Source of the DNA: Actinomarinicola tropica
GTDB lineage: Bacteria; Actinomycetota; Acidimicrobiia; Acidimicrobiales; SKKL01
Direction of reading: 5' to 3'
NCBI RefSeq assembly: GCF_009650215.1
Contig: NZ_CP045851.1
Location: 1,465,189 to 1,529,188, forward strand
Length of the DNA stretch: 64,000 bases
Shown here: in pieces, positions 44,318 through 53,663 of the stretch
Layout: every line of letters starts with the position of its first letter
How positions within the stretch are numbered: position 1 is the stretch's first letter
Made by a program: the position numbers and the translations under genes
The notes under the pieces: generated by a model
Told to the model about the DNA's origin: nothing
The model's input: only the letters and a program-made list of their open reading frames with translations
Database searches by the model: none

Positions 44318-45655
44318 TCAGCCGTTCTTCGGCAGCTCGTTGAACGGCAGCTTCGACAGGTCGCCCGGCTCCTTCGGGAGCCCGAGGGCGCGCTCACCGA
44401 CGATGTTGCGCTGGATCTGGTCGGTGCCGCCGTAGATCGGCAGCGCCTGCGCACCGAGGGCCTGAGCGGTGGCGGCGACGGCACGCGCCCCACCGGGCAG
44501 CTCGGCCATGGCGTCGCGCGTCTCGTCGTCGTAGTCGTGGAGCATGCCGCGCGGGCCGAGCAGCTGCATGCCGAGGTCGCGGTTCAGGCGGATGATGTCG
44601 GCCATCAGCAGCTTGGAGAAGTTGGCCACGCCCGGGATGTCGCCACCCTGGGACCGGACGGCCTTGTGGCGCTCGGTGGTGAGGCGGGTGATCGTGCCCA
44701 GGATGTGGGCCTGGGCGAGGCGCTGGCGGATCACTGGGTCGTCGAGCTTGCCGAGGTCGCGGGCGAGGTCGATGTAGAGCTGCGCGGGGGAGGCGGACCG
44801 CTCGGCCTTCTCCTCGGCCGCCTTCTCCTTGGTGGCGGTGACCGAGCGCTTCGGCGGTGCGAAGTCGCCGGCGCGCTTGTCGAGGTCGCCGACCACGCTG
44901 CCCGCACGGGCGAGCCGACCGCCGGCGGCAGTCCCAGCCCGAGCGCCCATGCCCGAGCGCTCGTGGAGCAGCGTCGTGTTCGTCGCCGCCCAGCCGTTGT
45001 TGACCTCTCCGATGCGGTTCGCGTCCGGCACGACGGCACCGTCGAGGAACACCTCGTTGAACATCGCGTGGCCGGTCATCTCCTTGAGCGGCCGGATCTC
45101 GATGCCGGGCTGGAGCATCTCGATGGCGAACCAGGTGATGCCCTGGTGCTTCGGGGCCTCCGGGTTGGTCCGGGCGATGAGCATGCCCATGTCGGCGTAC
45201 TGGCCGCCCGAGGTCCACACCTTCTGGCCCGTCACGTGCCACTCCTCGCCGTCGCGGATGGCGCGGGTGTTGAGGCCGGCGAGGTCGGAGCCGGCGCCCG
45301 GCTCGCTGAAGAGCTGGCAGTAGTGCACCTTGCCGGTGACCGCCGGCGGGATCAGCCGGTCGATCTGCTCCTGGGTGGCGTGGGTCGCGATCGTCGGCGA
45401 CGCCATGCTGATCGACATGCCCTGCGGGGCGCCGAGGGCGCCGAAGCGGGCGATGGTGCTGGCGACCAGGAGCGCGTCGCCGCGGGTGAGGCCGCGGCCG
45501 TAGGCGTTCTCCGGGAGCATCGGGGCGGCCCAGCCGGCCATCCCCAGGCGTTCCCACCACTCACCGACCGTGAGGTCGGGATCCCAGTTCTCCTCGAGCC
45601 AGGTGGTGAGCTCGTCGACCAGGTCGGTGCCTGGTCGGGCTTCGGTCGCGGTCAT
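44318..45655 (-). CDS. Acyl-CoA dehydrogenase
   Basis: A 445-residue flavoprotein. FAD-binding and catalytic blocks are visible: LFSEPGAGSDLAGLNTRA, WHVTGQKVWTSGG, ITWFAIEM, then TTERHKAVRSQGG and IYGGTDQIQRNIVGERALGLP at the C-terminus. An extra charged segment (about residues 265-305, KRSVTATKEKAAEEKAERS) interrupts the third domain, as in a subset of actinobacterial FadE proteins. It probably oxidises acyl-CoA or a related thioester in fatty-acid or steroid breakdown. The start is ATG 45655. Confidence 0.93.
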   Translation of the reverse strand: MTATEARPGTDLVDELTTWLEENWDPDLTVGEWWERLGMAGWAAPMLPENAYGRGLTRGDALLVASTIARFGALGAPQGMSISMASPTIATHATQEQIDRLIPPAVTGKVHYCQLFSEPGAGSDLAGLNTRAIRDGEEWHVTGQKVWTSGGQYADMGMLIARTNPEAPKHQGITWFAIEMLQPGIEIRPLKEMTGHAMFNEVFLDGAVVPDANRIGEVNNGWAATNTTLLHERSGMGARAGTAAGGRLARAGSVVGDLDKRAGDFAPPKRSVTATKEKAAEEKAERSASPAQLYIDLARDLGKLDDPVIRQRLAQAHILGTITRLTTERHKAVRSQGGDIPGVANFSKLLMADIIRLNRDLGMQLLGPRGMLHDYDDETRDAMAELPGGARAVAATAQALGAQALPIYGGTDQIQRNIVGERALGLPKEPGDLSKLPFNELPKNG

Positions 45656-45791
45656 GGTCGTCCCCCTCGTCGACGGCGGCGCGGGGCTCGCGGACGCCGA
45701 CGGCCGACGAGCGGCGGCTGACGATGCTCCCCCCACAGGAACGCCGAGTATCCCCGACCGTGGGCCGACCCATCAAACCCGCACGACGCGT

Positions 45792-46637
45792 TCAGCGATC
45801 GCCGAGGAAGCCGGCGGGCGTGACGGGCAGGTCGCGCTTGTGGCCGGTGCGGCGGTACCACCCGAGGATGGTCGCCTCGTCCTCGGCGCTGATCTCGGCG
45901 CCTTCGAGGTAGTCGTCGACCGCGTCGTAGCTGACGCCGAGCGCGACCTCGTCCGCGAGCAGCGGCCGGTCGGACTCGAGGTCGGCCGTCGGGACCTTCT
46001 CCACCAGCTCCGTCGGCGCGCCCAGGTGGCGCGCCACCTCGCGCACCCGGCGCTTGGGGAGGCCGAAGAGCGGCGTGACGTCGGCGGCACCGTCGCCGAA
46101 CTTGGTGAAGAAGCCGACGAGGGCCTCGGCCGAGTGGTCGGTGCCGACGACGAGCGAGCCGCGGACGCCGGCGACGGCGTACTGCACGACCATGCGGGCG
46201 CGGGCCTTCACGTTGCCCTTGTGGTACTCGTCGGTGGCGTCGTCGGCCGCCAACCCCGCGGCGAGGACCGACGACCACAGCGCGTCCACTCCCGGAGCGA
46301 TGTCGACCTCCAACGCCTCGTCGGGAGCGATGAACTCCAGCGCCATCTCGGCGTGGTGCGCGTCGGCCTGGGTGCCGTAGGGGAGGCGGACGGCGACGAA
46401 GCGGGCCTCGTGCCCCTGCTCACGGCTCCGCTCGCACGCCAGCTGGCTCAGACGTCCGGCCGTCGTCGAGTCGACCCCACCGCTGATGCCGAGCACCAAC
46501 CCGTTGGCGCCGCTCTCCCGCAGGTAGCGGGTGAGGAACTCGATGCGCCGGTCGCACTCCGCGGCGGCGTCGAAGTGCGCGGGGTCGATGACCTCGAGGG
46601 CGGAGATGATCTCGGACTGCTGCTGGCGGTCGGTCAT
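45792..46637 (-). CDS. nadE: Ammonia-dependent NAD+ synthetase NadE
   Basis: A 281-residue NadE that amidates nicotinate adenine dinucleotide with ammonia. Seen are the PP-loop VLGISGGVDSTTAGR, the RLPYGTQADA block, KGNVKARARM, VGTDHSAEALVGFFTKFGDGAAD, here split over residues 170-192, and the terminal GHKRDLPVTP. No glutaminase domain, so ammonia is the donor. Its ATG overlaps the stop of the upstream membrane-protein gene (ATGA at 46634-46637), so it is translated after it. Confidence 0.95.
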   Translation of the reverse strand: MTDRQQQSEIISALEVIDPAHFDAAAECDRRIEFLTRYLRESGANGLVLGISGGVDSTTAGRLSQLACERSREQGHEARFVAVRLPYGTQADAHHAEMALEFIAPDEALEVDIAPGVDALWSSVLAAGLAADDATDEYHKGNVKARARMVVQYAVAGVRGSLVVGTDHSAEALVGFFTKFGDGAADVTPLFGLPKRRVREVARHLGAPTELVEKVPTADLESDRPLLADEVALGVSYDAVDDYLEGAEISAEDEATILGWYRRTGHKRDLPVTPAGFLGDR

Positions 46638-47632
46638 CTCCACACGGTAGGAGCGGCGGCCGCGACGTCGCGTGAACTCCCCGTGAACCGCGACGCGAGC
46701 GGTCCGCGAGCGGCGAGGCCGCCGGCCCAGGCGAGGAGCCCGAGCGCGATGAGCAGCTCGCGGTACTCCGCCGGGGACCACGGGCGGATGAGATCGGGAC
46801 CGACCACGACGAGCGAGAGCTGGCACCAGGCGGTGACCGCGAGGGTCGTCCACGCCCACCGTCGGCTGGCCCCGCCCCAGCTGACGAGCACCGCCACGAC
46901 CGCCCAGGCCGTGACGTGGTGGACGAGGTTGCCCGTGCGGGCGTAGGTGAAGCCGACGGCCAGCGCGCCGAAGGTGGCGGCCAGGCGCCCCGGGGCGAGG
47001 GCCGCGAAGGGACCGAGCGACCTCGGCGCCCAGCGAGCGAGGTGCGGCACCACGACGAGGGCGACGCACCCCGCGAGGTAGAAGGCGCTCTGGAACCGGT
47101 CGGTCGACAGGTTGTGCAGGTTCGCCTCGCCCTGCGAGCTGGCGGAGAAGGCGTCGGGTGTCCCGTAGCCCAGAAGCCGCTGCAACCAGCTGACCTCCTC
47201 GCCGGCCATCACGAACAGGACCGGCGCGGTGGCCCACAGGGCCAGGCGGAGCGGGAGCGACGCGCGACGTGCGGCGACGAGGACCAGCGCGCAGGCGGAG
47301 GCGGCAGCGAGCGCCGTCGCCCACTCGACGACCTGGTCCTCACGTGCGGGGGAGTCGAACCACCGGATGCCGAGGACGTGCGGGACGGCCGCGACCGTCG
47401 CTGCGCCGGCGAGCACCGCCAGCTCGACCCGGGTGGCCCCTCCGCCGTCGGAGGGCGGCGACGACGTGGATCGGGTGCCGACCACGATCGCGAGGACGAG
47501 CGCGCCGAGCGCCAGCGTCGCGCCCGTCGTGGGGACGGTGACCCGCCAGGGCGAGGAGCCGAAGAGCGCCTCGCCTCGTCCCGTCGCGAGAGCGACGACG
47601 AGCGCACCGATCCCGCCGACGAGCGCGGCCAT
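46634..47632 (-). CDS. Hypothetical polytopic membrane protein (EEVSWLQR family)
   Basis: A membrane protein of 332-345 residues (ATG 47632, or GTG 47671 in the same frame) with about nine hydrophobic segments. A conserved-looking motif, GEEVSWLQRLLGYGTPDAF followed by QGEANLHNL, is typical of a widespread uncharacterised family. No enzymatic role is known. It overlaps nadE by 4 bp, which suggests the two are made together; no functional link to NAD is known. Confidence 0.75.
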   Translation of the reverse strand: MAALVGGIGALVVALATGRGEALFGSSPWRVTVPTTGATLALGALVLAIVVGTRSTSSPPSDGGGATRVELAVLAGAATVAAVPHVLGIRWFDSPAREDQVVEWATALAAASACALVLVAARRASLPLRLALWATAPVLFVMAGEEVSWLQRLLGYGTPDAFSASSQGEANLHNLSTDRFQSAFYLAGCVALVVVPHLARWAPRSLGPFAALAPGRLAATFGALAVGFTYARTGNLVHHVTAWAVVAVLVSWGGASRRWAWTTLAVTAWCQLSLVVVGPDLIRPWSPAEYRELLIALGLLAWAGGLAARGPLASRFTGSSRDVAAAAPTVWR

Positions 47633-47719
47633 GGACGCCCGCTGAACCCGCTCTGAACGCCCCGCGACCACGGGGCGACGCTACACACCGCGCCGACGTC
47701 GCCCGTCGACCCCTCCGGG

Positions 47720-50593
47720 TCACGCCTCCAGTGTGGCGGCGGGCGGTGCGGCTGTGTCGTCGGCCTCGGTGTCACCGCGACGCGCTCGCAGGACGAGCTT
47801 GCGCAGCTCCTCGGCCCACAGCACGCTCGAGGCCACGGCGATACACACGCCCCACTGCGTCAGGTCGAGGCTGGTGAGGTCGAAGAGTCGCTGCAGGACG
47901 CCGACGTGGGTGACGGCCACCTGCAGGGCGAGGACGCCGGCGAGCGCGGTCCAGAGCCACCGGTTCCGGAAGGTCTGGCGGTGGAAGACCGACAGCCGCT
48001 CGCTCCGCACGTTCAGGATGTTGAAGAACTGGAAGAGCACGAACGTGTTGAAGCCCATCGTGCCGGCGACGCTCGCCACGCCAGCGCGCGGATCCTCACC
48101 GGGTGCCAGCTCGAGCACCGCCAGCGTGCCGACCGCCATGATCGCGGCGGCGAAGCCGACGGCGATCCACCGCTCCCGGGTGAGGATGCGCTCGTCGAGC
48201 GGGCGTGGGGACCGATCCATGATCTCCGCGTCGCCGCGGTCGAGGCCGAGCGCCATCGCCGGCGGGCCGTCCATGATCACGTTGACCCAGAGGATCGCGA
48301 TGGCGGTGAACGGCTTGCCCGAGGCGATGCCGAGCACCGCGGCGGCGAGGAAGACGGTCGCGAAGCCGAGGGTCGTGCTCAGCTGGAACCGCACGAACTT
48401 GACGATGTTGTCGTAGATCGTGCGCCCGCGGCGGACCGCCTCGACGATGGTGGCGAAGTTGTCGTCGGCGAGCACCATCGTCGCCGCGTCCTTCGTCACC
48501 TCGGTGCCGGTGATGCCCATGGCGATGCCCATGTCGGCCTGGCGGAGCGCCGGTGCGTCGTTGACGCCGTCGCCCGTCATGGCGACGACGTGTCCTCGAC
48601 CCTGGAGCACCGTCACCAGCCGCATCTTGTGGCTGGGCGACACCCGGGCGAACACGTCGATGTCGTCGATCCGCTCGGCCAGCTCCTCGTCCGACATGGC
48701 GTCGAGGTCGCGGCCGGTCACCGCGACGACGTCGCCCTCGCGCCCGAGGCCGAGGGTGGATCCGATCGACGCCGCGGTCACCGCGTGGTCGCCGGTGATC
48801 ATCTTGACCTCGATGCCGGCGGAGCGCGCCTCGGCGATGGCGGCGGTCGCCTCGGGGCGGGCGGGGTCGACGATGCCGACGAGGGCTCCGAAGGTGATGT
48901 CGCGCACGAGGTCCATCGGGTCGCCCTCGTCGGCCTCGCGCCACTCGTCGGGCGGGATGTCGCGCCAGCCCACGGCGAGCACGCGCATGCCGCCGGCGGC
49001 CAGGCGCTCGTTGTGCTCGTGCACCCGGTCCTCGACCTCCGCCACGTCGAGCAGCTCGCCGCCCGGCCCGGCGACGCAGCGCGCACGCTCGAGCAGCGCA
49101 TCGGGCGCCCCCTTCACGAACATCCGGACCTCGACGGCATCGTCGTCGTGGCGGGGGTCGTGGGCCGGGGGCCGGTGGAACGTGGCCATGAGCTTGTGCG
49201 CGGAGTCGAAGGGGACCTCGGCGACGCGTGGCCAGTCGCGGCGCGCCTCGTCCACGTCGCACCCACCCTTGCCCGCCAGCGTGACGAGGGCGCCCTCGGT
49301 CGGGTCGCCGACGAGCTCCCAGTGCCCGTCGTCGGCGGGCCGGACGGTCGCGTCGTTGCAGAGCGCCATCGGCAGCAGCACGTCCTCGAACCAGGGAGCG
49401 GGATCGCCGTCGGCCTCCCGGTGGACGGAGCCGTCGGGCCCGTAGCCCGTGCCCTCGACGGTCATGCGCTCGCCGCCGACGATGAGCTCGACGGCGGTCA
49501 TCTGGTTGAGGGTCAACGTGCCCGTCTTGTCGCTGCAGATGACGCTGGTGCACCCGAGCGTCTCGACGCTGGCCAGCCGCTTGACGATGGCGTTGCGCTG
49601 CGCCATCTGCGAGACACCGATGGCGAGCGTGACCGCCGTGACGGCGGGCAGCCCCTCGGGGATCGACGCCACCGCGAGCGCGACCGCGGTCAGCATCAGG
49701 TCGGTGAGGCTCTGCCCACGAAGGAGCCCGATCGCGACGACGAGGGCGACGATGACGCCGGCGAGCCGGGCCAGGCTGTGGGCGAGGCCGTCGAGCTGGC
49801 GCTGCAGCGGCGTCTTCTCCGCCGTCGCCGACCCGAGCATCCCGGCGATCCGCCCGATCTCGGTCCGCATCCCGGTGGCCGTGACCACGAGCTCGGCGCG
49901 ACCACGCGTGACCGTGGTGTGCATGAAGGCCATGCCGTCCCGGTCGCCGAGCCCGGCGTCGGGGTCGTCCACCGGGGCGGTGTCCTTGGTGGCCGGCACG
50001 CTCTCGCCGGTGAGCGCCGACTCCTCGATCTCGAGCTGGACGGCGGTGAGCAGGCGACCGTCGGCCGGCACCCGGTCGCCGGCCTCCAGCGCCACGATGT
50101 CGCCGGGGACGAGCTCCTCGGCGCGCACGGTGCGCCACTCGCCGTCACGGCGCGTGCGCACCTCGATGACGAGCATCTTGCGCAGGGCGTCGAGCGAGGC
50201 GGCGGCGCGGTTCTCCTGCACGAAGCCGATGACGGCGTTGAGCACGACGACGACGAGGACGACGATCGGCGTCTTCAGCTCGCCCGAGACCACGAAGCTG
50301 ATCACCGCCGCCGCGAGCAGGATGAGGATGAGCAGGTCCCGGAACTGGGCCACGAGCCGCCGCCACGCGGGGACCGGTGGCTCCTCGTCGAGCTCGTTCG
50401 GCCCGTGCTCGGCCCGGCGTCGCTCGACCTCGGCGGAGGAGAGGCCCTCGGAGCGATGCACGTCGAGGAGGTCGAGGACGTCCTCGCCGGGCATCTGGTG
50501 GTAGGCGACGGCGTCGTCGGTCGCGGGGGTCGTCGTCACAGGGACCTCGGTGGTGGGAGACGTAGGGGTTGTGCTGCCCTCGGTCTCTCCCAT
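47720..50593 (-). CDS. Cation-translocating P-type ATPase (Ca2+-ATPase/SERCA-like)
   Basis: A 957-residue P2-type ATPase. Cytoplasmic N-terminus, ten membrane segments, TGES loop in SALTGES, phosphorylation site CSDKTGTLTLNQM, and hinge GDGVNDAPAL. Transport site residues: IPEGLPAV in the fourth membrane segment and NVIMDGPPAMAL in the sixth, as in Ca2+/Mn2+ pumps. Start ATG 50593 (a TTG three codons upstream is less likely). The N-terminus is Thr-rich and disordered. Calcium export is the most probable role, though related bacterial pumps may move other cations. Confidence 0.92.
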   Translation of the reverse strand: MGETEGSTTPTSPTTEVPVTTTPATDDAVAYHQMPGEDVLDLLDVHRSEGLSSAEVERRRAEHGPNELDEEPPVPAWRRLVAQFRDLLILILLAAAVISFVVSGELKTPIVVLVVVVLNAVIGFVQENRAAASLDALRKMLVIEVRTRRDGEWRTVRAEELVPGDIVALEAGDRVPADGRLLTAVQLEIEESALTGESVPATKDTAPVDDPDAGLGDRDGMAFMHTTVTRGRAELVVTATGMRTEIGRIAGMLGSATAEKTPLQRQLDGLAHSLARLAGVIVALVVAIGLLRGQSLTDLMLTAVALAVASIPEGLPAVTAVTLAIGVSQMAQRNAIVKRLASVETLGCTSVICSDKTGTLTLNQMTAVELIVGGERMTVEGTGYGPDGSVHREADGDPAPWFEDVLLPMALCNDATVRPADDGHWELVGDPTEGALVTLAGKGGCDVDEARRDWPRVAEVPFDSAHKLMATFHRPPAHDPRHDDDAVEVRMFVKGAPDALLERARCVAGPGGELLDVAEVEDRVHEHNERLAAGGMRVLAVGWRDIPPDEWREADEGDPMDLVRDITFGALVGIVDPARPEATAAIAEARSAGIEVKMITGDHAVTAASIGSTLGLGREGDVVAVTGRDLDAMSDEELAERIDDIDVFARVSPSHKMRLVTVLQGRGHVVAMTGDGVNDAPALRQADMGIAMGITGTEVTKDAATMVLADDNFATIVEAVRRGRTIYDNIVKFVRFQLSTTLGFATVFLAAAVLGIASGKPFTAIAILWVNVIMDGPPAMALGLDRGDAEIMDRSPRPLDERILTRERWIAVGFAAAIMAVGTLAVLELAPGEDPRAGVASVAGTMGFNTFVLFQFFNILNVRSERLSVFHRQTFRNRWLWTALAGVLALQVAVTHVGVLQRLFDLTSLDLTQWGVCIAVASSVLWAEELRKLVLRARRGDTEADDTAAPPAATLEA

Positions 50594-50751
50594 CCACACC
50601 AAGGTGGACCGTGCCCCGAGCCGTTCGGCCGTGGTGACGAGGCGACGATGCCGGGCGAGCCGGCGGCGGGATACTCCCCTCTGGTGCGCGCAGCGTAGCG
50701 CAGGGCGATCCCGCGGACGCGACGGGCGGGTCCGGCGGCAGACTGGCTCCG

Positions 50752-51204
50752 ATGGGTCCCGACCCGGCAGCGCCCTCGTCGTCCCGACCGGCCCGCGCCC
50801 TGTGGTTCGCCGGTGGCTGGGTCGCGGTGGGGCTCGGCGGCCTGGGCGCCGTGCTGCCGGGCCTGCCGACCACCGGGTTCTTCATCCTGGCCGCCAGCTG
50901 CTTCGCGCGGAGCAGCCCCCGGTTCGAGCGCTGGGTGCTCGACCTGCCGACCGTCGGACCGCTCGTCCGAGACCACCGCGCCGGCTTGGGCATGCCGCGC
51001 CGGGCCAAGGTCCTCGCCGTCTCGATGATCGTCGCCATGTCGGCCGTGAGCGCTGTCGTGGCCCTGGAGAGTGCCGTCGCACGCGCCGCGCTCGGGGCCG
51101 TGGCGGGGGTGGGCGTGTGGTACGTGCTCGTCCGGGTGCCGACGCGCGAGGTGGTGCTGGGGCGGCAGGCGGCCGCCGGTGCCGACGGGGAGGAGTGGAC
51201 TTGA
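50752..51204 (+). CDS. YbaN/DUF454 family inner-membrane protein
   Basis: A 150-residue protein with three to four membrane helices. The family block GWVAVGLGGLGAVLPGLPTT, then GFFILAASCFARSSPRFERW is present and conserved. The function of DUF454 proteins is not known. It is divergent from the Ca-type ATPase and 65 bp before the PASTA protein gene. Confidence 0.88.
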   Translation: MGPDPAAPSSSRPARALWFAGGWVAVGLGGLGAVLPGLPTTGFFILAASCFARSSPRFERWVLDLPTVGPLVRDHRAGLGMPRRAKVLAVSMIVAMSAVSAVVALESAVARAALGAVAGVGVWYVLVRVPTREVVLGRQAAAGADGEEWT

Positions 51205-51269
51205 CGCCCCCGGGGAACAGGGGTTGGGTAGCAGGCTTCGGATCCCGACCGACGAGCGAACGGCAGCAC

Positions 51270-52226
51270 ATGGCTCCCCCGGAGCGCGACGCACCCATCT
51301 ACGACGAGGAGTACCTCCCGCCGCCGTCGCACCCGCTGCGCCTCCTCGTGGCGCTCGGTGCGCTCGCCGCGGCGACCGTCGCGTGCCTGGTGTGGTTCAC
51401 GGGCACGGCCGGCCTGGCCGGTAGCACCGCCACCGAGGACCTCGCGGCCGTCCCCGAGGTCATCGGGTTGTCCGAGGCCGAGGCCAGCACGGCGATCGAC
51501 GACGCCGGCTTCGTGATCCGGGTCGTTCCGCTGCGCAACGTCGACGTCCCCGCGGGCGAGGTCTTCCGCCAGAGCCCGCCGGCGGGCACGAAGGCCCCCG
51601 TGGGGTCCCCGGTCGAGCTCGTGGTGAGCGCGGGCGACGAGTTCGTCCTCGTGCCCCAGCTCTACGGCTCCCTCGAGTCCGACCTGGCCCAGACGCTCTT
51701 CTTCCGCGGTCTCGGACTCGGCGAGGTCACCTACCGCCAGGACCCGACCACCCAGCCCGGTGAGGTGCTCGAGCAGGATCCCCTGCCCGGCACCGAGGTG
51801 GCCGCCGGCACCGTCGTGAACGTCGTGGTGTCGGAGGGACCCCCCGACGTCCTCGTGCCCGACGTCGACGGGCTCTCGCAGGCCGAAGCCGTCCAGATCC
51901 TCGCCTCCGCCGGCTTCAACGCCGCGCCGGTGCAGCGCTACTCGTCCTACGTGCCGGTCGGCGACGTCATCTCGACCGAGCCCCGCGCCGGACGGGAGGC
52001 GCCGTACGGCTCCACCATCACGGTGTACGTCTCGCGGGGTCGGGCGCCGGCGCCGCCGACCACCCGGCCGCCGACGACCACCCCGCCGACGACCGAGGGC
52101 GAGACGCCGCCGACGACGCGGCCGCCGACCACCCAGCCGCCGACCACGCAGCCGCCGACCACGCAGCCGCCGCCTCCTCCTCCGGACGGCGGTGGCGACG
52201 CCGCCGAGCCCGGCACCGAGGGCTGA
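51270..52226 (+). CDS. PASTA-domain membrane protein
   Basis: A 318-residue protein: cytoplasmic N-terminus of about 23 residues, one membrane helix (about 24-50), three PASTA domains (about 58-125, 126-193, 194-262, each beginning with a VPxVxG-type strand) and a Pro/Thr-rich tail built of PPTTQ repeats. PASTA domains bind muropeptides and are usually part of PknB-type kinases or penicillin-binding proteins; here no kinase or transpeptidase domain is attached. It may sense or scaffold at the cell wall. The start is ATG 51270. Confidence 0.87.
   Translation: MAPPERDAPIYDEEYLPPPSHPLRLLVALGALAAATVACLVWFTGTAGLAGSTATEDLAAVPEVIGLSEAEASTAIDDAGFVIRVVPLRNVDVPAGEVFRQSPPAGTKAPVGSPVELVVSAGDEFVLVPQLYGSLESDLAQTLFFRGLGLGEVTYRQDPTTQPGEVLEQDPLPGTEVAAGTVVNVVVSEGPPDVLVPDVDGLSQAEAVQILASAGFNAAPVQRYSSYVPVGDVISTEPRAGREAPYGSTITVYVSRGRAPAPPTTRPPTTTPPTTEGETPPTTRPPTTQPPTTQPPTTQPPPPPPDGGGDAAEPGTEG
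52053..52172 (+). repeat. Tandem repeats encoding PPTTQ/PPTTRP tail
   Basis: Units close to CCGCCGACCACGCAG are repeated in the 3' part of the PASTA gene, perfect in the last copies. The repeat number could vary between strains through slippage. Confidence 0.6.
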
Positions 52227-52280
52227 CCCGCCCCGGGATCGCGGCCACGACCTGACCTCGATGTGGGTCACGATGGGCCC

Positions 52281-53273
52281 ATGAGCGATCCCACCTCCCG
52301 GATCCTGCAGCTCCTCTCTCTGCTCCAGACCTACCGGTTCTGGCCGGGCACCGAGCTGTCGGACCGCTTGGGGATCAGCTCACGGACGCTGCGGCGCGAC
52401 ATCGACCGGCTCCGCGTCCTCGGCTACCCGGTGGACGCCACACCGGGGGCGGCCGGCGGGTACCGCCTCGCCGCCGGCTCCCACATGCCGCCGCTGCTGC
52501 TCGACGACGACGAGGCGGTGGCCATCGCCGTCGGTCTGCGGGCCGCGGCCGGTGCGTCGATCGACGGGATCGAGGAGATCTCGGTGCGGGCCCTGGCCAA
52601 GCTCGAGCAGGTGCTCCCGGACCGCCTGCGCCGACGGGTCCGCACCGTCCACGCCAACATCGTGCCCATGCGGTGGGACGGCGGCCCGGGGCCGACGGTC
52701 GTGCCGGAGGCGCTCGCCCTCCTCTCGCAGGCCTGCCGCGACCACGAGGAGGCCCGGTTCGACTACCGACGCCGCGACGGCGAGGAGTCGAGCCGTCTGG
52801 TGCAGCCCCACCACCTCGTGAGCGCCGGGCGCCGCTGGTACCTCGTCGCGTGGGACGTGCGCCGCGACGACTGGCGGACCTTCCGCCTCGATCGCGTCGT
52901 CGAGCCCCGCCTGGCGGGCGCCCGCTTCACGCCACGGTCTGTGCCGGGCGGCGGCCCGGCCGAGTTCGTGGCGCGATCGATCGCCGACATGCCCGTCGCC
53001 CACCACGTCGTCGTCCGCGCCACCTGCACCGCGGAGGAGGTCGCGTCGCTCCTGCGGTGGGTCGACGCCGACGTCGAGGACCTCGGGGCGACGTGCCGCG
53101 TCGCGCTCCGGGGTGAGGAACCGGCGTGGCTCGCGATGGTGATCGCCGGGTTGGCGACCGCCGTCGACGTCGAGCTCGAGGAGGATCTGTCGGGTGCGGT
53201 CGGGCCGTGCCTGGCGGCGGTGGGCAGGCGCCTGTCGCGTGCTACGCCCGGGCCTTCTCGTGGTGGCGGATGA
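52281..53273 (+). CDS. WYL-domain transcriptional regulator
   Basis: A 330-residue protein with an N-terminal DeoR-like winged helix (RILQLLSLLQTYRFW, then LGISSRTLRRDIDRLRVLGY) and a WYL domain with PHHLVSAGRRWYLVAWD and TFRLDRV, ending in a C-terminal helical extension. WYL domains bind nucleotides or single-stranded nucleic acid and regulate DNA-damage or defence genes. The start is ATG 52281. It overlaps the convergent chorismate mutase gene by 32 bp. Confidence 0.92.
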   Translation: MSDPTSRILQLLSLLQTYRFWPGTELSDRLGISSRTLRRDIDRLRVLGYPVDATPGAAGGYRLAAGSHMPPLLLDDDEAVAIAVGLRAAAGASIDGIEEISVRALAKLEQVLPDRLRRRVRTVHANIVPMRWDGGPGPTVVPEALALLSQACRDHEEARFDYRRRDGEESSRLVQPHHLVSAGRRWYLVAWDVRRDDWRTFRLDRVVEPRLAGARFTPRSVPGGGPAEFVARSIADMPVAHHVVVRATCTAEEVASLLRWVDADVEDLGATCRVALRGEEPAWLAMVIAGLATAVDVELEEDLSGAVGPCLAAVGRRLSRATPGPSRGGG

Positions 53274-53556
53274 CCTCGGAGATGATGAACCGCAGGAAGG
53301 CCTCGCCGAACTCGGGATCGAGGTCGGCGTCGTGGGCGAGCGCACGGAGCCGGGCGATCTGTTGAGCCTCGCGCCCGGGGTCGGCCGGGGGCAGGTCGTG
53401 GGTGGCCTTGTACTCGCCGACCTTGCGGGTGATCTTGAAGCGCTCCGCGAGCAGGTGGATGATCGCCGCGTCGATGTTGTCGATGCTGGCCCGGTAGGCG
53501 TCGAGCGTCTCGTCGTGGTCGATGGGCTCGGTGGGACCGGTGGGCTCGGCGGACAT
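53242..53556 (-). CDS. Chorismate mutase (AroQ-type)
   Basis: A 104-residue all-helical protein matching AroQ: LDAYRASIDNIDAAIIHLLAER and FKITRKVGEYK, with Arg/Lys ligands, followed by GREAQQIARL and a C-terminal helix. It rearranges chorismate to prephenate for Tyr/Phe synthesis. Start ATG 53556, preceded by no longer homologous sequence. It overlaps the WYL regulator by 32 bp at the 3' ends. Confidence 0.9.
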   Translation of the reverse strand: MSAEPTGPTEPIDHDETLDAYRASIDNIDAAIIHLLAERFKITRKVGEYKATHDLPPADPGREAQQIARLRALAHDADLDPEFGEAFLRFIISEVIRHHEKARA

Positions 53557-53663
53557 GGGTCCACACGGTAGGCGATGCCGGCTGGCGTCGGACCTCCCAG
53601 GTGCCGGTACGGTCGGAGCGAGCGCCGGGGGTCGGCGCACCGCGAACCAGGGGGGAGACGACG

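Noticed and set aside
50752-52226. Serine/threonine kinase of PknB type with the PASTA domains
   Set aside because: Neither the PASTA gene nor the small DUF454 gene upstream contains a kinase domain.
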